Shown here piece by piece: positions 35,771 through 45,125 of a stretch of 64,000 nucleotides of DNA (position 1 is the stretch's first letter; every line of letters begins with the position of its first letter). The stretch is from assembly GCA_028383305.1 (NCBI GenBank), contig JAOEVD010000008.1, positions 1 through 64,000 on the forward strand. Reading direction: 5' to 3'. The translations under genes were made by a program, and so were the position numbers. The notes beneath the pieces are model-generated. The model was given only the letters and a program-made list of their open reading frames with translations, was not told the DNA's origin and made no database searches. This DNA comes from Candidatus Puniceispirillum sp. GTDB lineage: Bacteria; Pseudomonadota; Alphaproteobacteria; Puniceispirillales; Puniceispirillaceae.

Positions 35771-36361
35771 ATGACAACACATGCTATCAGCCGGTTTCCG
35801 GTTCCGGATCTTGCGGCTTTGCCAGCCGATCTGCAAAAGCTATTTCAGGATGTTTCGGAAAAGGCGGGCTTTGTGCCAAATGTGTTTTGGGCATTGGCGC
35901 ACCGACCTGATGAATTGCGCGCTTTTTGGGCATATCATGAGGCATTGATGCGGCACGATTCTGGCCTCAGTAAGGGCGAGCGCGAAATGATTGTTGTTGC
36001 CACCTCGGCAGAAAATAACTGTCTTTACTGCGTTGTGGCGCATGGTGCCATTTTGCGGATCTATGAAAAATCGGCAACCATCGCTGATGCCATCGCGACC
36101 AATTACAAAAAGGCCGATATTACCGACCGGCAAAAGGCGATGCTGGATTTTGCTATCAAAACCTGCAACCGGTCACAAGATATCGGTGGCGATGATTTTA
36201 CCATTCTTCACCAGCATGGTTTTAGCGATGATGATATCTGGGACATTGCCGCCATTACCGGCCTGTTTGCGCTGTCGAACCGAATGGCAAGTCTGACTTC
36301 GATGCGTCCAAACGCTGAATTTTACGCTCTTGGCCGTGATTTTCCGGTTGCCGGATCATGA
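35771..36361 (+). CDS. AhpD-like / carboxymuconolactone decarboxylase-family peroxidase-related protein
   Basis: This 196-residue helical protein of the AhpD/CMD family has the thiol motif C-x-x-C followed by His in NNCLYCVVAHGA, the active site of alkylhydroperoxidase-type members. The N-terminal FPVPDLAALPADLQ and GFVPNVFWALAHRPDELRAFWA match the uncharacterised peroxidase-related subfamily. The track start at 35717 is upstream of the real ATG at 35771 (GAGGACATA before it). It overlaps the next gene by four bases (ATGA), so the pair is translationally coupled. Confidence 0.85.
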   Translation: MTTHAISRFPVPDLAALPADLQKLFQDVSEKAGFVPNVFWALAHRPDELRAFWAYHEALMRHDSGLSKGEREMIVVATSAENNCLYCVVAHGAILRIYEKSATIADAIATNYKKADITDRQKAMLDFAIKTCNRSQDIGGDDFTILHQHGFSDDDIWDIAAITGLFALSNRMASLTSMRPNAEFYALGRDFPVAGS

Positions 36362-36792
36362 TCAAGGCGCATACAGATCAGCGGATCAACGAATTGAACC
36401 AGGCGGGTGGGTTTAATCATCATAATGGTGTCATGATTCTTGACTGGCAGGACGGTCTGGCGTCGCTTCAGGTTGATTTAACGCATGATCATTTAAACCC
36501 GCTTGGGCTTGTTCATGGTGGGCTGTATGCCAGTATGCTTGATGTGGCATTGGCAATGTCCGGCAGCTACCGGCCTGCACCTGAGGGGCTGTATCCCGGG
36601 CTGACCTTGTCTTTGACAGCGCAATATATCGCACCACTGCGGCTAGAAGATGGTTTTGCCCTTGCTAAGGCGCGGCGGACAGGCGGCGGTAAGTCAGTGT
36701 TTTTTGCCGAAGGCGAGGTTCTGGCTCCCGATGGCAGGGTGATCACATCGGCAAGCGGCGTGTTCAAGCCCGGCCGGCCGTTAAAAGGCTAG
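36358..36792 (+). CDS. PaaI-family hotdog-fold thioesterase
   Basis: This 144-residue single hotdog domain has the PaaI-type block NPLGLVHGGLYASMLDVALAM (HGG motif with downstream Asp), then SLTAQYIAPLR and SASGVFKPGRP at the end. Members hydrolyse acyl-CoA thioesters; the substrate is unknown here. It starts inside the stop codon of the AhpD-like gene. About 170 bases follow before the tRNA pair, with no visible gene. Confidence 0.85.
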   Translation: MIKAHTDQRINELNQAGGFNHHNGVMILDWQDGLASLQVDLTHDHLNPLGLVHGGLYASMLDVALAMSGSYRPAPEGLYPGLTLSLTAQYIAPLRLEDGFALAKARRTGGGKSVFFAEGEVLAPDGRVITSASGVFKPGRPLKG

Positions 36793-36964
36793 GTTATCAG
36801 GGCGCGATTAAGCCGCATTCGCAAAAGCGACACCGGCCTTTTATTTGCATGGGAAAAAGACCTGTAAAAGCCCCTTGCATGCTGGCAAGGCTTGGATTAT
36901 GTTCGCGTCCAGTTTCGAGCTGGGTAATCCTTGATTTTCGGGAAAGGCTGGGCGCGTTGCTGAT

Positions 36965-37042
36965 GGCGGGTGTAGCTCAGTTGGTTAGAGCGCCAGTTTG
37001 TGGCACTGGAGGTCGCCGGTTCAAAACCGGTCACTCGCCCCA
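36965..37042 (+). tRNA. tRNA-His (anticodon GUG)
   Basis: The cloverleaf has an extra 5' G (36965) opposite the discriminator C, the hallmark of tRNA-His. The acceptor is GCGGGTG with CACTCGC, the anticodon stem-loop is CCAGTTTGTGGCACTGG with GUG, and the T-arm is GCCGGTTCAAAACCGGT. CCA is encoded. Confidence 0.95.
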
Positions 37043-37134
37043 TTTCTCCTGACAATTGATGGGGAAAACCGGCGTCTTTGACCGCGCTGTCAAAGCGGAT
37101 GAAAGACGTTGGTAAAAGAAGCAGATGACGACGT

Positions 37135-37219
37135 GCGGGCGTGGCGGAATTGGTAGACGCGCTGGTTTTAGGTACCAGTGGCGAAAGTCGTGGGGGTTCG
37201 AGTCCCTCCGCCCGCACCA
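37135..37219 (+). tRNA. tRNA-Leu (anticodon UAG)
   Basis: The acceptor GCGGGCG pairs with the 3' CGCCCGC. The anticodon stem CTGGT/ACCAG encloses TTTAGGT, giving UAG. A long variable arm (TGGCGAAAGTCGT), typical of leucine tRNA, is followed by GGGGGTTCGAGTCCCTC. CCA is encoded. It lies 92 bases after tRNA-His and is likely co-transcribed. Confidence 0.95.
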
Positions 37220-37453
37220 TCTGACTGCAAGGATTTTAGCCGCATTTGCGGCATAAGTTCAAGGCGACAGGCTAAATGCCCATCGGGTAATGCTGTCTGT
37301 CCCAGCGTTTAGGTAAGGCCGGTACGGGCAACCAATAGTTTGGCTCAGATCGTTTAAGATCTAACCGGTCTGGAAAAACCCGATATGGCTGTGCCGCCAT
37401 ATCACAAATCGGCCGGACGACCGGTCATGGCAAGATAAAGGATAAATGGTTCG

Positions 37454-38923
37454 ATGAATGTGTCTGAGACCAAATCAGAAGGCTTGTTGCGTGAATATCA
37501 AATCGTAATCACCGCAGCCGAGATTGACGCCGAAGTTTCCAAAAAGCTGGAAGAAATCGCGATAACTTTAAAAATGCCTGGCTTTCGCCCGGGTAAAGTG
37601 CCGATGTCGGTTGTGAAATCACGCTTTAGCGATCAGGTTCGCGGCGATGCGATCAAGGCAGCACTTGATGAAGGCGCTCGCCAAGCAATCGAAGGCAATG
37701 ATCTTCGTCTTGCAAGCCAGCCACAAGTCGATATCAAATCTTATGAAGATGGCAAAGACCTCGAAGCATCGCTTGCATGTGAAGTCATGCCAGCAATCAC
37801 TATTCCTGATCTTGGCAAAGTTAGTGTTGATCGTCCAAAAATTGACAGCGATCCAAAAGAAGTTGAAGAAACTTTGGCGCGCATTGCCGATGAAAACCGC
37901 CCAACAGCCCCAATTGCTAAGGCACGCGCCGCGAAATTAGGTGATGTTGCGATGATCGATTTCATTGGTCGTATCGATGGCGAGGATTTTGAAGGTGGTA
38001 CAGCCGAAGGCCATTCGCTTGAACTTGGCTCAAACAGCTTTATCCCGGGTTTTGAAGACGGTATTGTTGGTGCAAAGCCGGGGACAACAATCGATGTGCC
38101 AGTGACCTTCCCAGAAGATTATCAAGCTGCCCATTTGGCTGGTAAATTGGCTGTTTTCGAAGTGAAGCTAAATGAGCTTCATGAAAAGGCTGATGCCAGC
38201 ATTGATGATGAATTGGCTACACGCCTTGGATTTGAAAATCTTGACGGTTTGAAAGCCGCAGTCGCCGAGCAGATCAATGGTCAGCATCAAACAGCCTTGC
38301 GTCAACTGACCAAGAAAAACGTCCTTGATGCGCTTGCTGAAGGCGATGCTTTTGACGTACCGCCATCATTGTTCAAACAGGAATATGAATCAGTGGCCCG
38401 GGCGATGAACCCAAAAGCGGCTGAGCATGACCAAGATCACGACCATGACCATGACCATGACCATGACCATGACCATCCTGCTGTCGATGAAGGCATGGAT
38501 GATGATGCCAAAGCTGAAGCTGAACTGGTTGCCACACGCCGCGTGCGGCTTGGCCTCCTGGTCACTGAAATTGGCCGTGAAAACAATATTGAAGTCACCG
38601 AAGAAGATTCCCGCCGTGCAGTATTTGAGGAAGCACGCCGTCATCCGGGTCAAGAACAGATGGTGCTGGAATATTTCCAGAAAAACCCGCAAGCGATGCA
38701 ACAGATTGCCGGCCCGATCTTCGAAGATAAGGTCATTGATTTCATTCTTGAAATGGCCAAGGTAACTGATGTCACAATCGACACGGATACGCTCTACGAC
38801 GCACCAGCAGAGTCAGCACCAGCCAAGAAAGCCGCGGCGAAAAAGCCAGCTGCTAAGAAAGCTGCGGCGAAAAAGCCATCTGCCAAGAAAGCTGCGGCGA
38901 AAAAGCCAGCTGCCAAGAAATAA
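37454..38923 (+). CDS. tig: Trigger factor, with His-Asp repeat and Lys/Ala-rich tail
   Basis: Trigger factor is the ribosome-bound chaperone with prolyl isomerase activity. The N-terminal ribosome-binding signature MPGFRPGKVPMSVVKSRF is at residues about 40-57. The FKBP domain is at about 160-245 (VAMIDFIGRIDGEDFEGG, GSNSFIPGFEDGIVG), followed by the helical arm domain. At 489 residues it is longer than the usual 430-450, for two reasons. An insert at residues about 324-342 is a pure His-Asp alternation (DHDHDHDHDHDH), and the C-terminus is three to four copies of KKAAAKKPAA. The first could bind metal ions and the second nucleic acid, both by inference. It is followed by a strong terminator, then clpP, clpX and lon. 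Confidence 0.93.
   Translation: MNVSETKSEGLLREYQIVITAAEIDAEVSKKLEEIAITLKMPGFRPGKVPMSVVKSRFSDQVRGDAIKAALDEGARQAIEGNDLRLASQPQVDIKSYEDGKDLEASLACEVMPAITIPDLGKVSVDRPKIDSDPKEVEETLARIADENRPTAPIAKARAAKLGDVAMIDFIGRIDGEDFEGGTAEGHSLELGSNSFIPGFEDGIVGAKPGTTIDVPVTFPEDYQAAHLAGKLAVFEVKLNELHEKADASIDDELATRLGFENLDGLKAAVAEQINGQHQTALRQLTKKNVLDALAEGDAFDVPPSLFKQEYESVARAMNPKAAEHDQDHDHDHDHDHDHDHPAVDEGMDDDAKAEAELVATRRVRLGLLVTEIGRENNIEVTEEDSRRAVFEEARRHPGQEQMVLEYFQKNPQAMQQIAGPIFEDKVIDFILEMAKVTDVTIDTDTLYDAPAESAPAKKAAAKKPAAKKAAAKKPSAKKAAAKKPAAKK
38441..38476 (+). repeat. Hexanucleotide repeat (GACCAT)6 in tig
   Basis: Six perfect copies of GACCAT encode alternating Asp-His. Imperfect units precede them from about 38422. 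Slippage would add or remove Asp-His pairs without breaking the frame. Confidence 0.95.
38822..38920 (+). repeat. 30-bp tandem repeat at the 3' end of tig
   Basis: About 3.3 copies of a 30-base unit (GCCAAGAAAGCYGCGGCGAA and on) encode KKAAAKKPAA/S. The copies differ at only a few positions. The tail resembles the lysine/alanine tails of histone-H1-like proteins. Confidence 0.9.
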
Positions 38924-38996
38924 ACAGCCAAACCGGCTGATAAATAGGCGAAATGCGCGGGCATCCATATCCAGCCTGCCTTTTGCCGGAAATATA

Positions 38997-39025
38997 AGGG
39001 CTGCCAGATTTGGCGGCCCTTTTTG
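38997..39025 (+). terminator. Intrinsic terminator of tig
   Basis: AGGGCTGCCA (38997-39006) pairs with TGGCGGCCCT (39011-39020) over 10 bp with one G-U pair and a 4-base loop, followed by TTTT. It separates tig from the clpP transcript. The remainder of the 419-base gap has no gene. Confidence 0.9.
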
Positions 39026-39181
39026 GTGGCCGTAGAATGCTGGCCGGATTTTTTCGGCGTTGGCTTTGATTGAGTGGGCGGTCCGATACCGCTTGGCTAG
39101 GCCCTGTTTTCCCAAATGGATCGGTGCTCTTGCTGGTTTTTTGGAAATCCGGGAAAACCGGCAAGGTTTCGTGATCTTTTG

Positions 39182-39210
39182 CTTGAACCGTTTTTGCCGA
39201 TGCCCATATA
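39182..39210 (+). promoter_or_regulatory. Sigma-32-type heat-shock promoter of clpP-clpX
   Basis: CTTGAA (39182-39187) and CCCATATA (39203-39210) are 15 bases apart, close to the RpoH consensus CTTGAA-N(13-16)-CCCCATNT. They lie about 130 bases upstream of clpP, a classical heat-shock gene. The same two elements recur upstream of lon. Confidence 0.6.
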
Positions 39211-39342
39211 GTACTAATGCGGATCGTCGGTCATGGTATAAGTCTGATTACAGGCTCAACGCTGCTGTTTTTGGTCGATACGTGATTTAGAGTGAAACGG
39301 GCTGCACATTGCGGTCTTGCGAGATGTCCTAGGAGACAGTGA

Positions 39343-40008
39343 ATGAGCCAAAATACCGGAAATTTTCCTTTTAGCGTGCGAGACCGGATTCATGATCCAA
39401 TTCAGGCAAATCTGGTGCCGATGGTGGTCGAGCAAACCAATCGCGGCGAACGTGCCTACGATATTTTTTCGCGGCTGCTAAAAGAACGGATTATTTTCCT
39501 AAATGGGCCGATTGATGACGGTGTTGCGTCGCTTGTTTGTTCGCAATTGCTGTTTTTGGAATCGGAAAACCCAACCAAAGATATTTCAATGTATATCAAT
39601 TCACCTGGCGGTATTGTGACGTCTGGTTTAGCGATTTATGACACGATGGAATATATCCGCCCTGATGTTTCGACCGTTTGTATGGGGCAAGCCGCCTCAA
39701 TGGGATCGCTTTTGCTGACCGCAGGCGCCGCCGGCAAGCGTTTCAGCCTGCCAAATGCGCGCATTATGACACATCAGCCATCGGGCGGGTTTCAAGGCCA
39801 AGCAACCGACATCGAAATTCATGCCAAGGAAATTCTTGATTTACGCCAGCGTTTGAACGGCATTTACGAAAAACATTCCGGCAAAACGATCAAACAAATC
39901 GAAAAAATCATGGATCGTGACACCTTCATGACCGCCGAAGATGCAAAAGCTTTTGGCCTGATTGACGAGGTGGTTGAAAAGCGGCCAATTCCAAAGGCTG
40001 AAGGTTAA
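39343..40008 (+). CDS. clpP: ATP-dependent Clp protease proteolytic subunit
   Basis: ClpP is the serine peptidase ring that degrades proteins delivered by ClpX or ClpA. The 221 residues have the catalytic serine in [14 protein letters not shown], the histidine in IMTHQPSGG and the Asp after DRDTF, and the handle region [16 protein letters not shown]. The start of the mature chain ([22 protein letters not shown]) is standard. ATG follows AGGAGA. clpX follows on the same strand after 155 bases. ClpXP also degrades CtrA in Caulobacter, and ctrA is in this window. Confidence 0.97.
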   Translation: MSQNTGNFPFSVRDRIHDPIQANLVPMVVEQTNRGERAYDIFSRLLKERIIFLNGPIDDGVASLVCSQLLFLESENPTKDISMYINSPGGIVTSGLAIYDTMEYIRPDVSTVCMGQAASMGSLLLTAGAAGKRFSLPNARIMTHQPSGGFQGQATDIEIHAKEILDLRQRLNGIYEKHSGKTIKQIEKIMDRDTFMTAEDAKAFGLIDEVVEKRPIPKAEG

Positions 40009-40163
40009 AGCTAAGCTTTTGCCAAATACGGGGGATCTGTCGATTTTGACTTTGGCACAGATTTTGTTTGTAAGTAACTATGGACGCGCTCTAGACTAGT
40101 GCCGCAATATACCGACTGGTCGGCACCAAGGCCGCCCACATGATCAAGCGCAGGAGCCGTAAA

Positions 40164-41426
40164 ATGGCAAAAAAAGATGATGCTGATAAGGGAACTTTAT
40201 TCTGCTCTTTCTGTGGAAAGAGCCAGCATGAGGTACGCAAGCTCATTGCAGGCCCGACGGTCTTTATTTGCGATGAATGTGTTGAACTTTGCATGGATAT
40301 TATCCGTGAAGAGCATAAAACGCAGCTATCAAAAAGCCATGATGGCGTGCCAACACCGGCCGATATCAAAAATGTTCTTGATGAATATGTAATCGGTCAG
40401 GCACGGGCAAAACGGGTTTTGGCGGTCGCTGTCCATAATCATTACAAGCGTCTGGCAAATGCTGGCCGTACAGGTGATGTGGAAATTTCTAAATCGAACA
40501 TCCTTCTTGTCGGCCCCACCGGGTGCGGCAAAACGCTGCTGGCGCAAACGCTGGCGAGGATGCTTGATGTGCCGTTTACCATGGCCGATGCCACCACATT
40601 GACCGAGGCTGGTTATGTCGGTGAAGATGTTGAAAACATCATCCTGAAATTACTGCAGGCCGCCGATTATAATGTCGAGCGCGCACAACGCGGCATCGTC
40701 TATATCGACGAGGTTGATAAAATTTCCCGCAAATCTGATAATCCGTCAATCACGCGCGATGTATCGGGCGAGGGCGTGCAGCAGGCTTTGTTGAAGATCA
40801 TGGAAGGCACCGTTGCATCCGTGCCACCGCAAGGGGGGCGCAAACACCCTCAGCAGGAGTTTTTGCAGGTTGATACAACCAATATCCTGTTTATCTGTGG
40901 GGGAGCTTTTGCCGGTCTCGATAAATTGATCGCCGGTCGCCATACCGGTGCTGGTATTGGTTTTGGTGCTGATGTCCGTGATCCAGATGACCGCAAAATT
41001 GGTGAGCTTCTTGCCGAACTTGAGCCGGAAGATTTGATCAAATTTGGTCTGATCCCTGAATTTGTTGGCCGTCTGCCAGTTTTGGCAACGCTTGAGGATC
41101 TTGATGAAGATGCCTTGATTCAGATTTTGACCGAGCCGAAAAACGCGCTTTTGAAGCAATATCAAAAGCTGTTTGAAATGGATGACGTTAATCTCGAATT
41201 CCGCGATGACGCGCTGAAAGCCATCGCCAAAAAGGCGATTGAGCGCAAAACAGGCGCACGCGGTCTTCGATCCATCATGGAAAATATCTTGATGGAACCG
41301 ATGTTTGATATTCCAACGACCGGTGATATCGAAGAAGTGGTGATCAATGCTGACGTCGTCGATAATGGCGCCGCACCACTGGTTGTTCATGCCAAACGGC
41401 CGCAAGGGGCAGAGCAGGGCGCATAA
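40164..41426 (+). CDS. clpX: ClpX ATPase, specificity subunit of ClpXP
   Basis: ClpX unfolds substrates and threads them into ClpP. The 420-residue protein has the N-terminal zinc finger ([11 protein letters not shown] and [10 protein letters not shown]), Walker A GPTGCGKT, Walker [11 protein letters not shown], the [18 protein letters not shown] loop, a GAFAGL motif and the sensor-2 region [14 protein letters not shown]. The track starts at 40140; ATG at 40164 behind CAGGAG is the right start ([10 protein letters not shown]). It follows clpP and precedes lon, which has its own heat-shock promoter. Confidence 0.97.
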   Translation: MAKKDDADKGTLFCSFCGKSQHEVRKLIAGPTVFICDECVELCMDIIREEHKTQLSKSHDGVPTPADIKNVLDEYVIGQARAKRVLAVAVHNHYKRLANAGRTGDVEISKSNILLVGPTGCGKTLLAQTLARMLDVPFTMADATTLTEAGYVGEDVENIILKLLQAADYNVERAQRGIVYIDEVDKISRKSDNPSITRDVSGEGVQQALLKIMEGTVASVPPQGGRKHPQQEFLQVDTTNILFICGGAFAGLDKLIAGRHTGAGIGFGADVRDPDDRKIGELLAELEPEDLIKFGLIPEFVGRLPVLATLEDLDEDALIQILTEPKNALLKQYQKLFEMDDVNLEFRDDALKAIAKKAIERKTGARGLRSIMENILMEPMFDIPTTGDIEEVVINADVVDNGAAPLVVHAKRPQGAEQGA

Positions 41427-41454
41427 TTGCCCTGTTGGTTTGTGCGTTTCGACG

Positions 41455-41483
41455 GTTGAAAGCTGATCGTACAAGCCCCATAT
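41455..41483 (+). promoter_or_regulatory. Sigma-32-type heat-shock promoter of lon
   Basis: GTTGAAA (41455-41461) and CCCCATAT (41476-41483), 14 bases apart, match the RpoH consensus at all but the first base. They lie about 60 bases upstream of the lon ATG, in the gap after clpX. Confidence 0.65.
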
Positions 41484-41542
41484 CAATAGTAGGCGGCGGA
41501 TCGCGCCGTCATTCCTTTTTGCCTAGTTAAGGGTTGTTTCCA

Positions 41543-43957
41543 ATGACTGTTTCGTCTGTAACTGCGCTTCCTGTTCTTCCGCTTCGCGATATTGTGGTTT
41601 TTCCGCATATGATCGTGCCACTTTTTGTCGGGCGCGAAAAATCGATCAAGGCGCTCGAGGCTGTTATGGCTGAAGACAAGCAGATCATCCTTGCAACCCA
41701 AACTGAAGCTGGCATTGAAGATCCTAATGGTGATGGTCTTTACGCCACGGGTACTGTTGGCTCGATTTTGCAGCTATTGAAACTGCCTGATGGTGCGGTA
41801 AAGGTGCTTGTTGAAGGCGGCGAGCGTTTGCGTTTGCGCCTTGATACATTGACCGATGACAATGGCTATTTACTTGTCGAGGCCGAGCCTGCTGAACAAA
41901 CGGGTGATCGCGGCGCCGATACAGCTGCGCTGAGCCGCGCAACGGTTCAGCAGTTTGAACAATATATCAAGCTGAATAAAAAGATCGCGTCAGAAGTGTT
42001 AAGTGCGGTTGAGCAGGTCGATGAGGCAGATAAAATTGCCGATATGATTGCCTCGCATCTGGCCGTTAAAATCGTCGAAAAGCAGGATTTGCTCGAAACG
42101 CTTGATGTGCATGAGCGCCTTGAAAAGATTTTGGGCGCGATGGAGGGCGAAATTGGCGCGCTTCAGGTCGAAAAAAGAGTGCGTAACCGCGTAAAGCGGC
42201 AGATGGAAACGACCCAGCGCGAATATTATTTGAACGAGCAAATGAAGGCCATCCAGAAAGAGCTTGGTGGGGGTGAGGATGGCATGAATGAGCTTGATGA
42301 GATCGAAGCTCAGTTGAATGAAATGAAACTGTCAAAGGCGGTTCGCGAAAAAGCCACAGCCGAATTGAAAAAACTGCGCAATATGGGGCCGATGAGCGCC
42401 GAAGCAACGGTTGTTCGTAACTATCTTGAGTGGATTCTTGCGCTGCCGTGGAAAAAGGCCAGCCGCCTGAAAAAAGACATTGTGGCGGCGCGTGCGGTTC
42501 TTGATGCCGATCATTACGGGCTTGATAAAGTGAAAGACCGCATCGTCGAGTTTCTGGCTGTTCAGCAGCGAACCAAAGCCATGCGCGGCCCTATTCTTTG
42601 TCTTGTTGGCCCACCAGGTGTTGGTAAAACATCGCTTGGCAAGTCAATTGCCAAAGCAACTGGCCGTAAATATGTGCGAATGGCGCTTGGTGGCGTTCGT
42701 GATGAAGCCGAAATTCGTGGCCATCGCCGTACCTATATTGGGTCAATGCCCGGCAAAGTGCTGCAAGGTATGAAAAAAGCTGGAATGAACAATCCGCTTT
42801 TCCTTCTTGATGAAGTTGACAAGCTTGGTGCTGATTGGCGCGGTGACCCGACGTCGGCTCTTCTTGAAGTGCTTGATCCAGCGCAAAATAACGCGTTTCA
42901 GGACCATTACATGGAAGTCGATTTTGACCTGTCGAATGTAATGTTTGTCACAACGGCCAATACATTGAATATGCCGCAGCCTTTGATGGACCGGATGGAA
43001 ATTATCCGTCTGTCTGGCTACACGGAAGATGAAAAGCTGGAAATCGCCAAACGCCATCTGATGAAAAAGCAGCTTGATGATCATGGCTTGAAAGACGGTG
43101 AGTTAACCATCACCGATGACGCGGTTCGTTCGATTATCCGGCTTTATACGCGTGAGGCGGGGGTTCGTAATCTTGAGCGCGAGATTGCCAAAATTGCCCG
43201 CAAAACCGTAACGGCGATCGTATCTGGCAAAGAGACATCGGTTACGGTCTCACCTGATAATATCGAAGATTATCTGGGCGTTATCCGGTTCCGCTTTGGC
43301 GAAATGGAAGACCATGACCAGATCGGTGTCAGCACCGGGCTTGCATGGACTGAAGTTGGCGGTGAATTGCTGAATATCGAAGCGGTAAAAGTACCTGGCA
43401 AAGGTAAAGTTAGCGCGACTGGCAAGCTTGGCGATGTAATGAAAGAATCAATTCAGGCAGCTGAATTCTTTATTAAATCGCGCGCGCAAATCTATGGCAT
43501 TGATCTGTCCGATCTTGCCAAACATGATGTTCATGTCCACGTCCCTGAGGGCGCAACACCAAAAGACGGCCCATCGGCGGGTGTGGCAATGGCAACATCA
43601 ATCATTTCAGCCATTACCGGCATAGCCATTCGCCGTGATGTGGCAATGACTGGCGAGATTACGCTCCGTGGCCGTGTTTTGCCGATTGGTGGGTTAAAGG
43701 AAAAGCTGCTTGCAGCACAACGTGGCGGGTTAAAAACCGTTCTGATTCCAAAAGAAAACGAAAAAGACCTTGCTGATATCCCAGACAATGTCAAAGGCGC
43801 GCTTGAAATTGTGCCCGTGGCCATGGTTGATGAGGCGTTGTCGGCGGCATTGGTGCGTGAGCCGGTTCGTACTGCGCTTGAGCCAACAGGCGGTGATGGT
43901 GCCGCGGTTCCGGTTGTTGAAAAAACCGAAAATAACAGTGATATTGTCGCGCATTAA
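41543..43957 (+). CDS. lon: ATP-dependent protease La (Lon)
   Basis: Lon degrades misfolded and short-lived regulatory proteins. The 804 residues comprise the N-terminal substrate domain (LPVLPLRDIVVFPHMIVPLFVG), a coiled-coil, the AAA+ module (GPPGVGKTSLGKSIA, FLLDEVDKLG) and the C-terminal protease with the Ser-Lys dyad (PKDGPSAGVAMA and PIGGLKEKLLAA). The track begins at a TTG; ATG at 41543 is preferred. The C-terminal 35 residues are variable. In Alphaproteobacteria Lon often degrades DnaA, CcrM and SciP, fitting the CtrA/GcrA circuitry seen in this window. Confidence 0.97.
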   Translation: MTVSSVTALPVLPLRDIVVFPHMIVPLFVGREKSIKALEAVMAEDKQIILATQTEAGIEDPNGDGLYATGTVGSILQLLKLPDGAVKVLVEGGERLRLRLDTLTDDNGYLLVEAEPAEQTGDRGADTAALSRATVQQFEQYIKLNKKIASEVLSAVEQVDEADKIADMIASHLAVKIVEKQDLLETLDVHERLEKILGAMEGEIGALQVEKRVRNRVKRQMETTQREYYLNEQMKAIQKELGGGEDGMNELDEIEAQLNEMKLSKAVREKATAELKKLRNMGPMSAEATVVRNYLEWILALPWKKASRLKKDIVAARAVLDADHYGLDKVKDRIVEFLAVQQRTKAMRGPILCLVGPPGVGKTSLGKSIAKATGRKYVRMALGGVRDEAEIRGHRRTYIGSMPGKVLQGMKKAGMNNPLFLLDEVDKLGADWRGDPTSALLEVLDPAQNNAFQDHYMEVDFDLSNVMFVTTANTLNMPQPLMDRMEIIRLSGYTEDEKLEIAKRHLMKKQLDDHGLKDGELTITDDAVRSIIRLYTREAGVRNLEREIAKIARKTVTAIVSGKETSVTVSPDNIEDYLGVIRFRFGEMEDHDQIGVSTGLAWTEVGGELLNIEAVKVPGKGKVSATGKLGDVMKESIQAAEFFIKSRAQIYGIDLSDLAKHDVHVHVPEGATPKDGPSAGVAMATSIISAITGIAIRRDVAMTGEITLRGRVLPIGGLKEKLLAAQRGGLKTVLIPKENEKDLADIPDNVKGALEIVPVAMVDEALSAALVREPVRTALEPTGGDGAAVPVVEKTENNSDIVAH

Positions 43958-43984
43958 TCCTTTCGTAGTACTTTGAGATTTAAA

Positions 43985-44008
43985 CCGTCATTTTATGGCG
44001 GGTTTCTT
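43985..44008 (+). terminator. Intrinsic terminator of lon
   Basis: CCGTCAT (43985-43991), a TTT loop and ATGGCGG (43995-44001), with one G-U pair, are followed by GTTTCTTC. It lies about 30 bases after the lon stop. Confidence 0.65.
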
Positions 44009-44096
44009 CAGAAAATCCTTTGCCAGTATTGGAAAAGGGGTGTAAATTTGTCGCAATATTTACTTTTTAACCGAAACCTACAAACAGGGGGTTCCT

Positions 44097-44372
44097 ATGA
44101 ATAAAAATGATCTCGTTTCTGCAGTTGCTGATGCTGCTGGTCTGACAAAGGCTGATGCTGGTCGTGCCGTTGATGGTGTTTTTGACAGCATTGCAGGTGC
44201 GTTGAAGGCAGGTGGCGATGTGCGTATTGTTGGTTTTGGTTCATTTTCTGTTGCAAGCCGCGCAGCAACGACTGGCCGCAATCCAAGAACTGGTGAAACT
44301 ATCCAGATCAAGGCATCAAAGCAGCCTAAGTTTAAAGCTGGTGCTCCTTTAAAAGATGCAGTGAATAGCTAA
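44097..44372 (+). CDS. hup: DNA-binding protein HU
   Basis: HU is a small dimeric nucleoid protein that bends DNA. The 91 residues have the helical start MNKNDLVSAVADAAGLTKADA, the core VRIVGFGSFSVASRAATTGRNPRTGE with the DNA-wrapping arm (RNPRTGETIQI) and the end KFKAGAPLKDAV. The length is exact for HU/IHF; the arm motif and alanine-rich helices favour HU over IHF. It follows lon, a gene order common in Proteobacteria. It has its own likely promoter in the 139-base gap after the lon terminator. Confidence 0.95.
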   Translation: MNKNDLVSAVADAAGLTKADAGRAVDGVFDSIAGALKAGGDVRIVGFGSFSVASRAATTGRNPRTGETIQIKASKQPKFKAGAPLKDAVNS

Positions 44373-44388
44373 TTTTAGTCTATCTTTT

Positions 44389-44421
44389 TTAACGCCGGCT
44401 CGATATAAGGGTCGGCGTTAA
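44389..44421 (+). terminator. Hairpin after hup
   Basis: TTAACGCCG (44389-44397) and CGGCGTTAA (44413-44421) form a perfect 9-bp stem with a 15-base loop, just after the hup stop. T-residues precede rather than follow it, so termination on the plus strand is not certain. Confidence 0.45.
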
Positions 44422-44460
44422 CTATTGTCGCTTAAATGAACAATAATTCTGGAATGAATA

Positions 44461-44536
44461 GGGTGGTTAGCTCAGCTGGGAGAGCAACTCGTTTACACCG
44501 AGTAGGTCGGGGGTTCGAACCCCTCACCACCCACCA
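44461..44536 (+). tRNA. tRNA-Val (anticodon UAC)
   Basis: The acceptor is GGGTGGT with ACCACCC, the D-arm region is AGCTCAGCTGGGAGAGC, the anticodon stem-loop is CTCGTTTACACCGAG with UAC, and the T-arm is GGGGGTTCGAACCCCTC. CCA is encoded. Confidence 0.95.
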
Positions 44537-44743
44537 TTCCCGTATATTTACCCAAAATATTTATCTTGTGCAAAAGGCGGTGCTTGTTGCTGGGCGTTGT
44601 TGATACTGTCTGCTGTCCGCTGGTTTGACGCAATAGCAAAGTTGGATCAATTTTTTTGAATTCTTGCCTGATGAAACGCATTTTTAGGGTTGTTCGATGG
44701 AAAAACCATGGTACAAACGCAAAACAACAAGCCCTTGTTTTAA

Positions 44744-44820
<77 letters not shown>

Positions 44821-45125
44821 TTTCTTCTCAAAACATCATTCATCGCGGTGAACGGCAAAATCTGCCTTTCAGTTTCGTTTGTTTAGGCGTTAACGAGGCC
44901 ACCCTGATCTTTGCGGCCAAATCACGGGCTTTGTCCAAAGATGTATTTGCAGCTTACGAATCCCAACTGACGGTTACCTGAACTTTGTTTCTACTGCTGA
45001 TTGTGTCAGCCTCGATCAATCCATTGGCAATTTGGTCGATCCGCTGCAAACTGCCTATCGCTGGTTTTGGGCAAAACCGATTAGTGTAGAATAGGTTGCT
45101 GGGGAATAGGGACAAAGCAGGGAAC
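44821..45125. other. Gene-free region after tRNA-Asp
   Basis: I see no gene, strong hairpin or known RNA in about 305 bases. The upstream in-frame TTG at 45096 only extends the following ORF. The promoter of the metallo-beta-lactamase-fold gene should be here. Confidence 0.4.

Noticed and set aside
36849-37220. ORFs overlapping the tRNA-His and tRNA-Leu genes
   Set aside because: They translate through two clear tRNA cloverleaves and have no ribosome sites.
38390-38765. Frames reading MVMVMVMV and MTMTMTMT at the tig repeat
   Set aside because: Out-of-frame readings of the (GACCAT)n tract in trigger factor.
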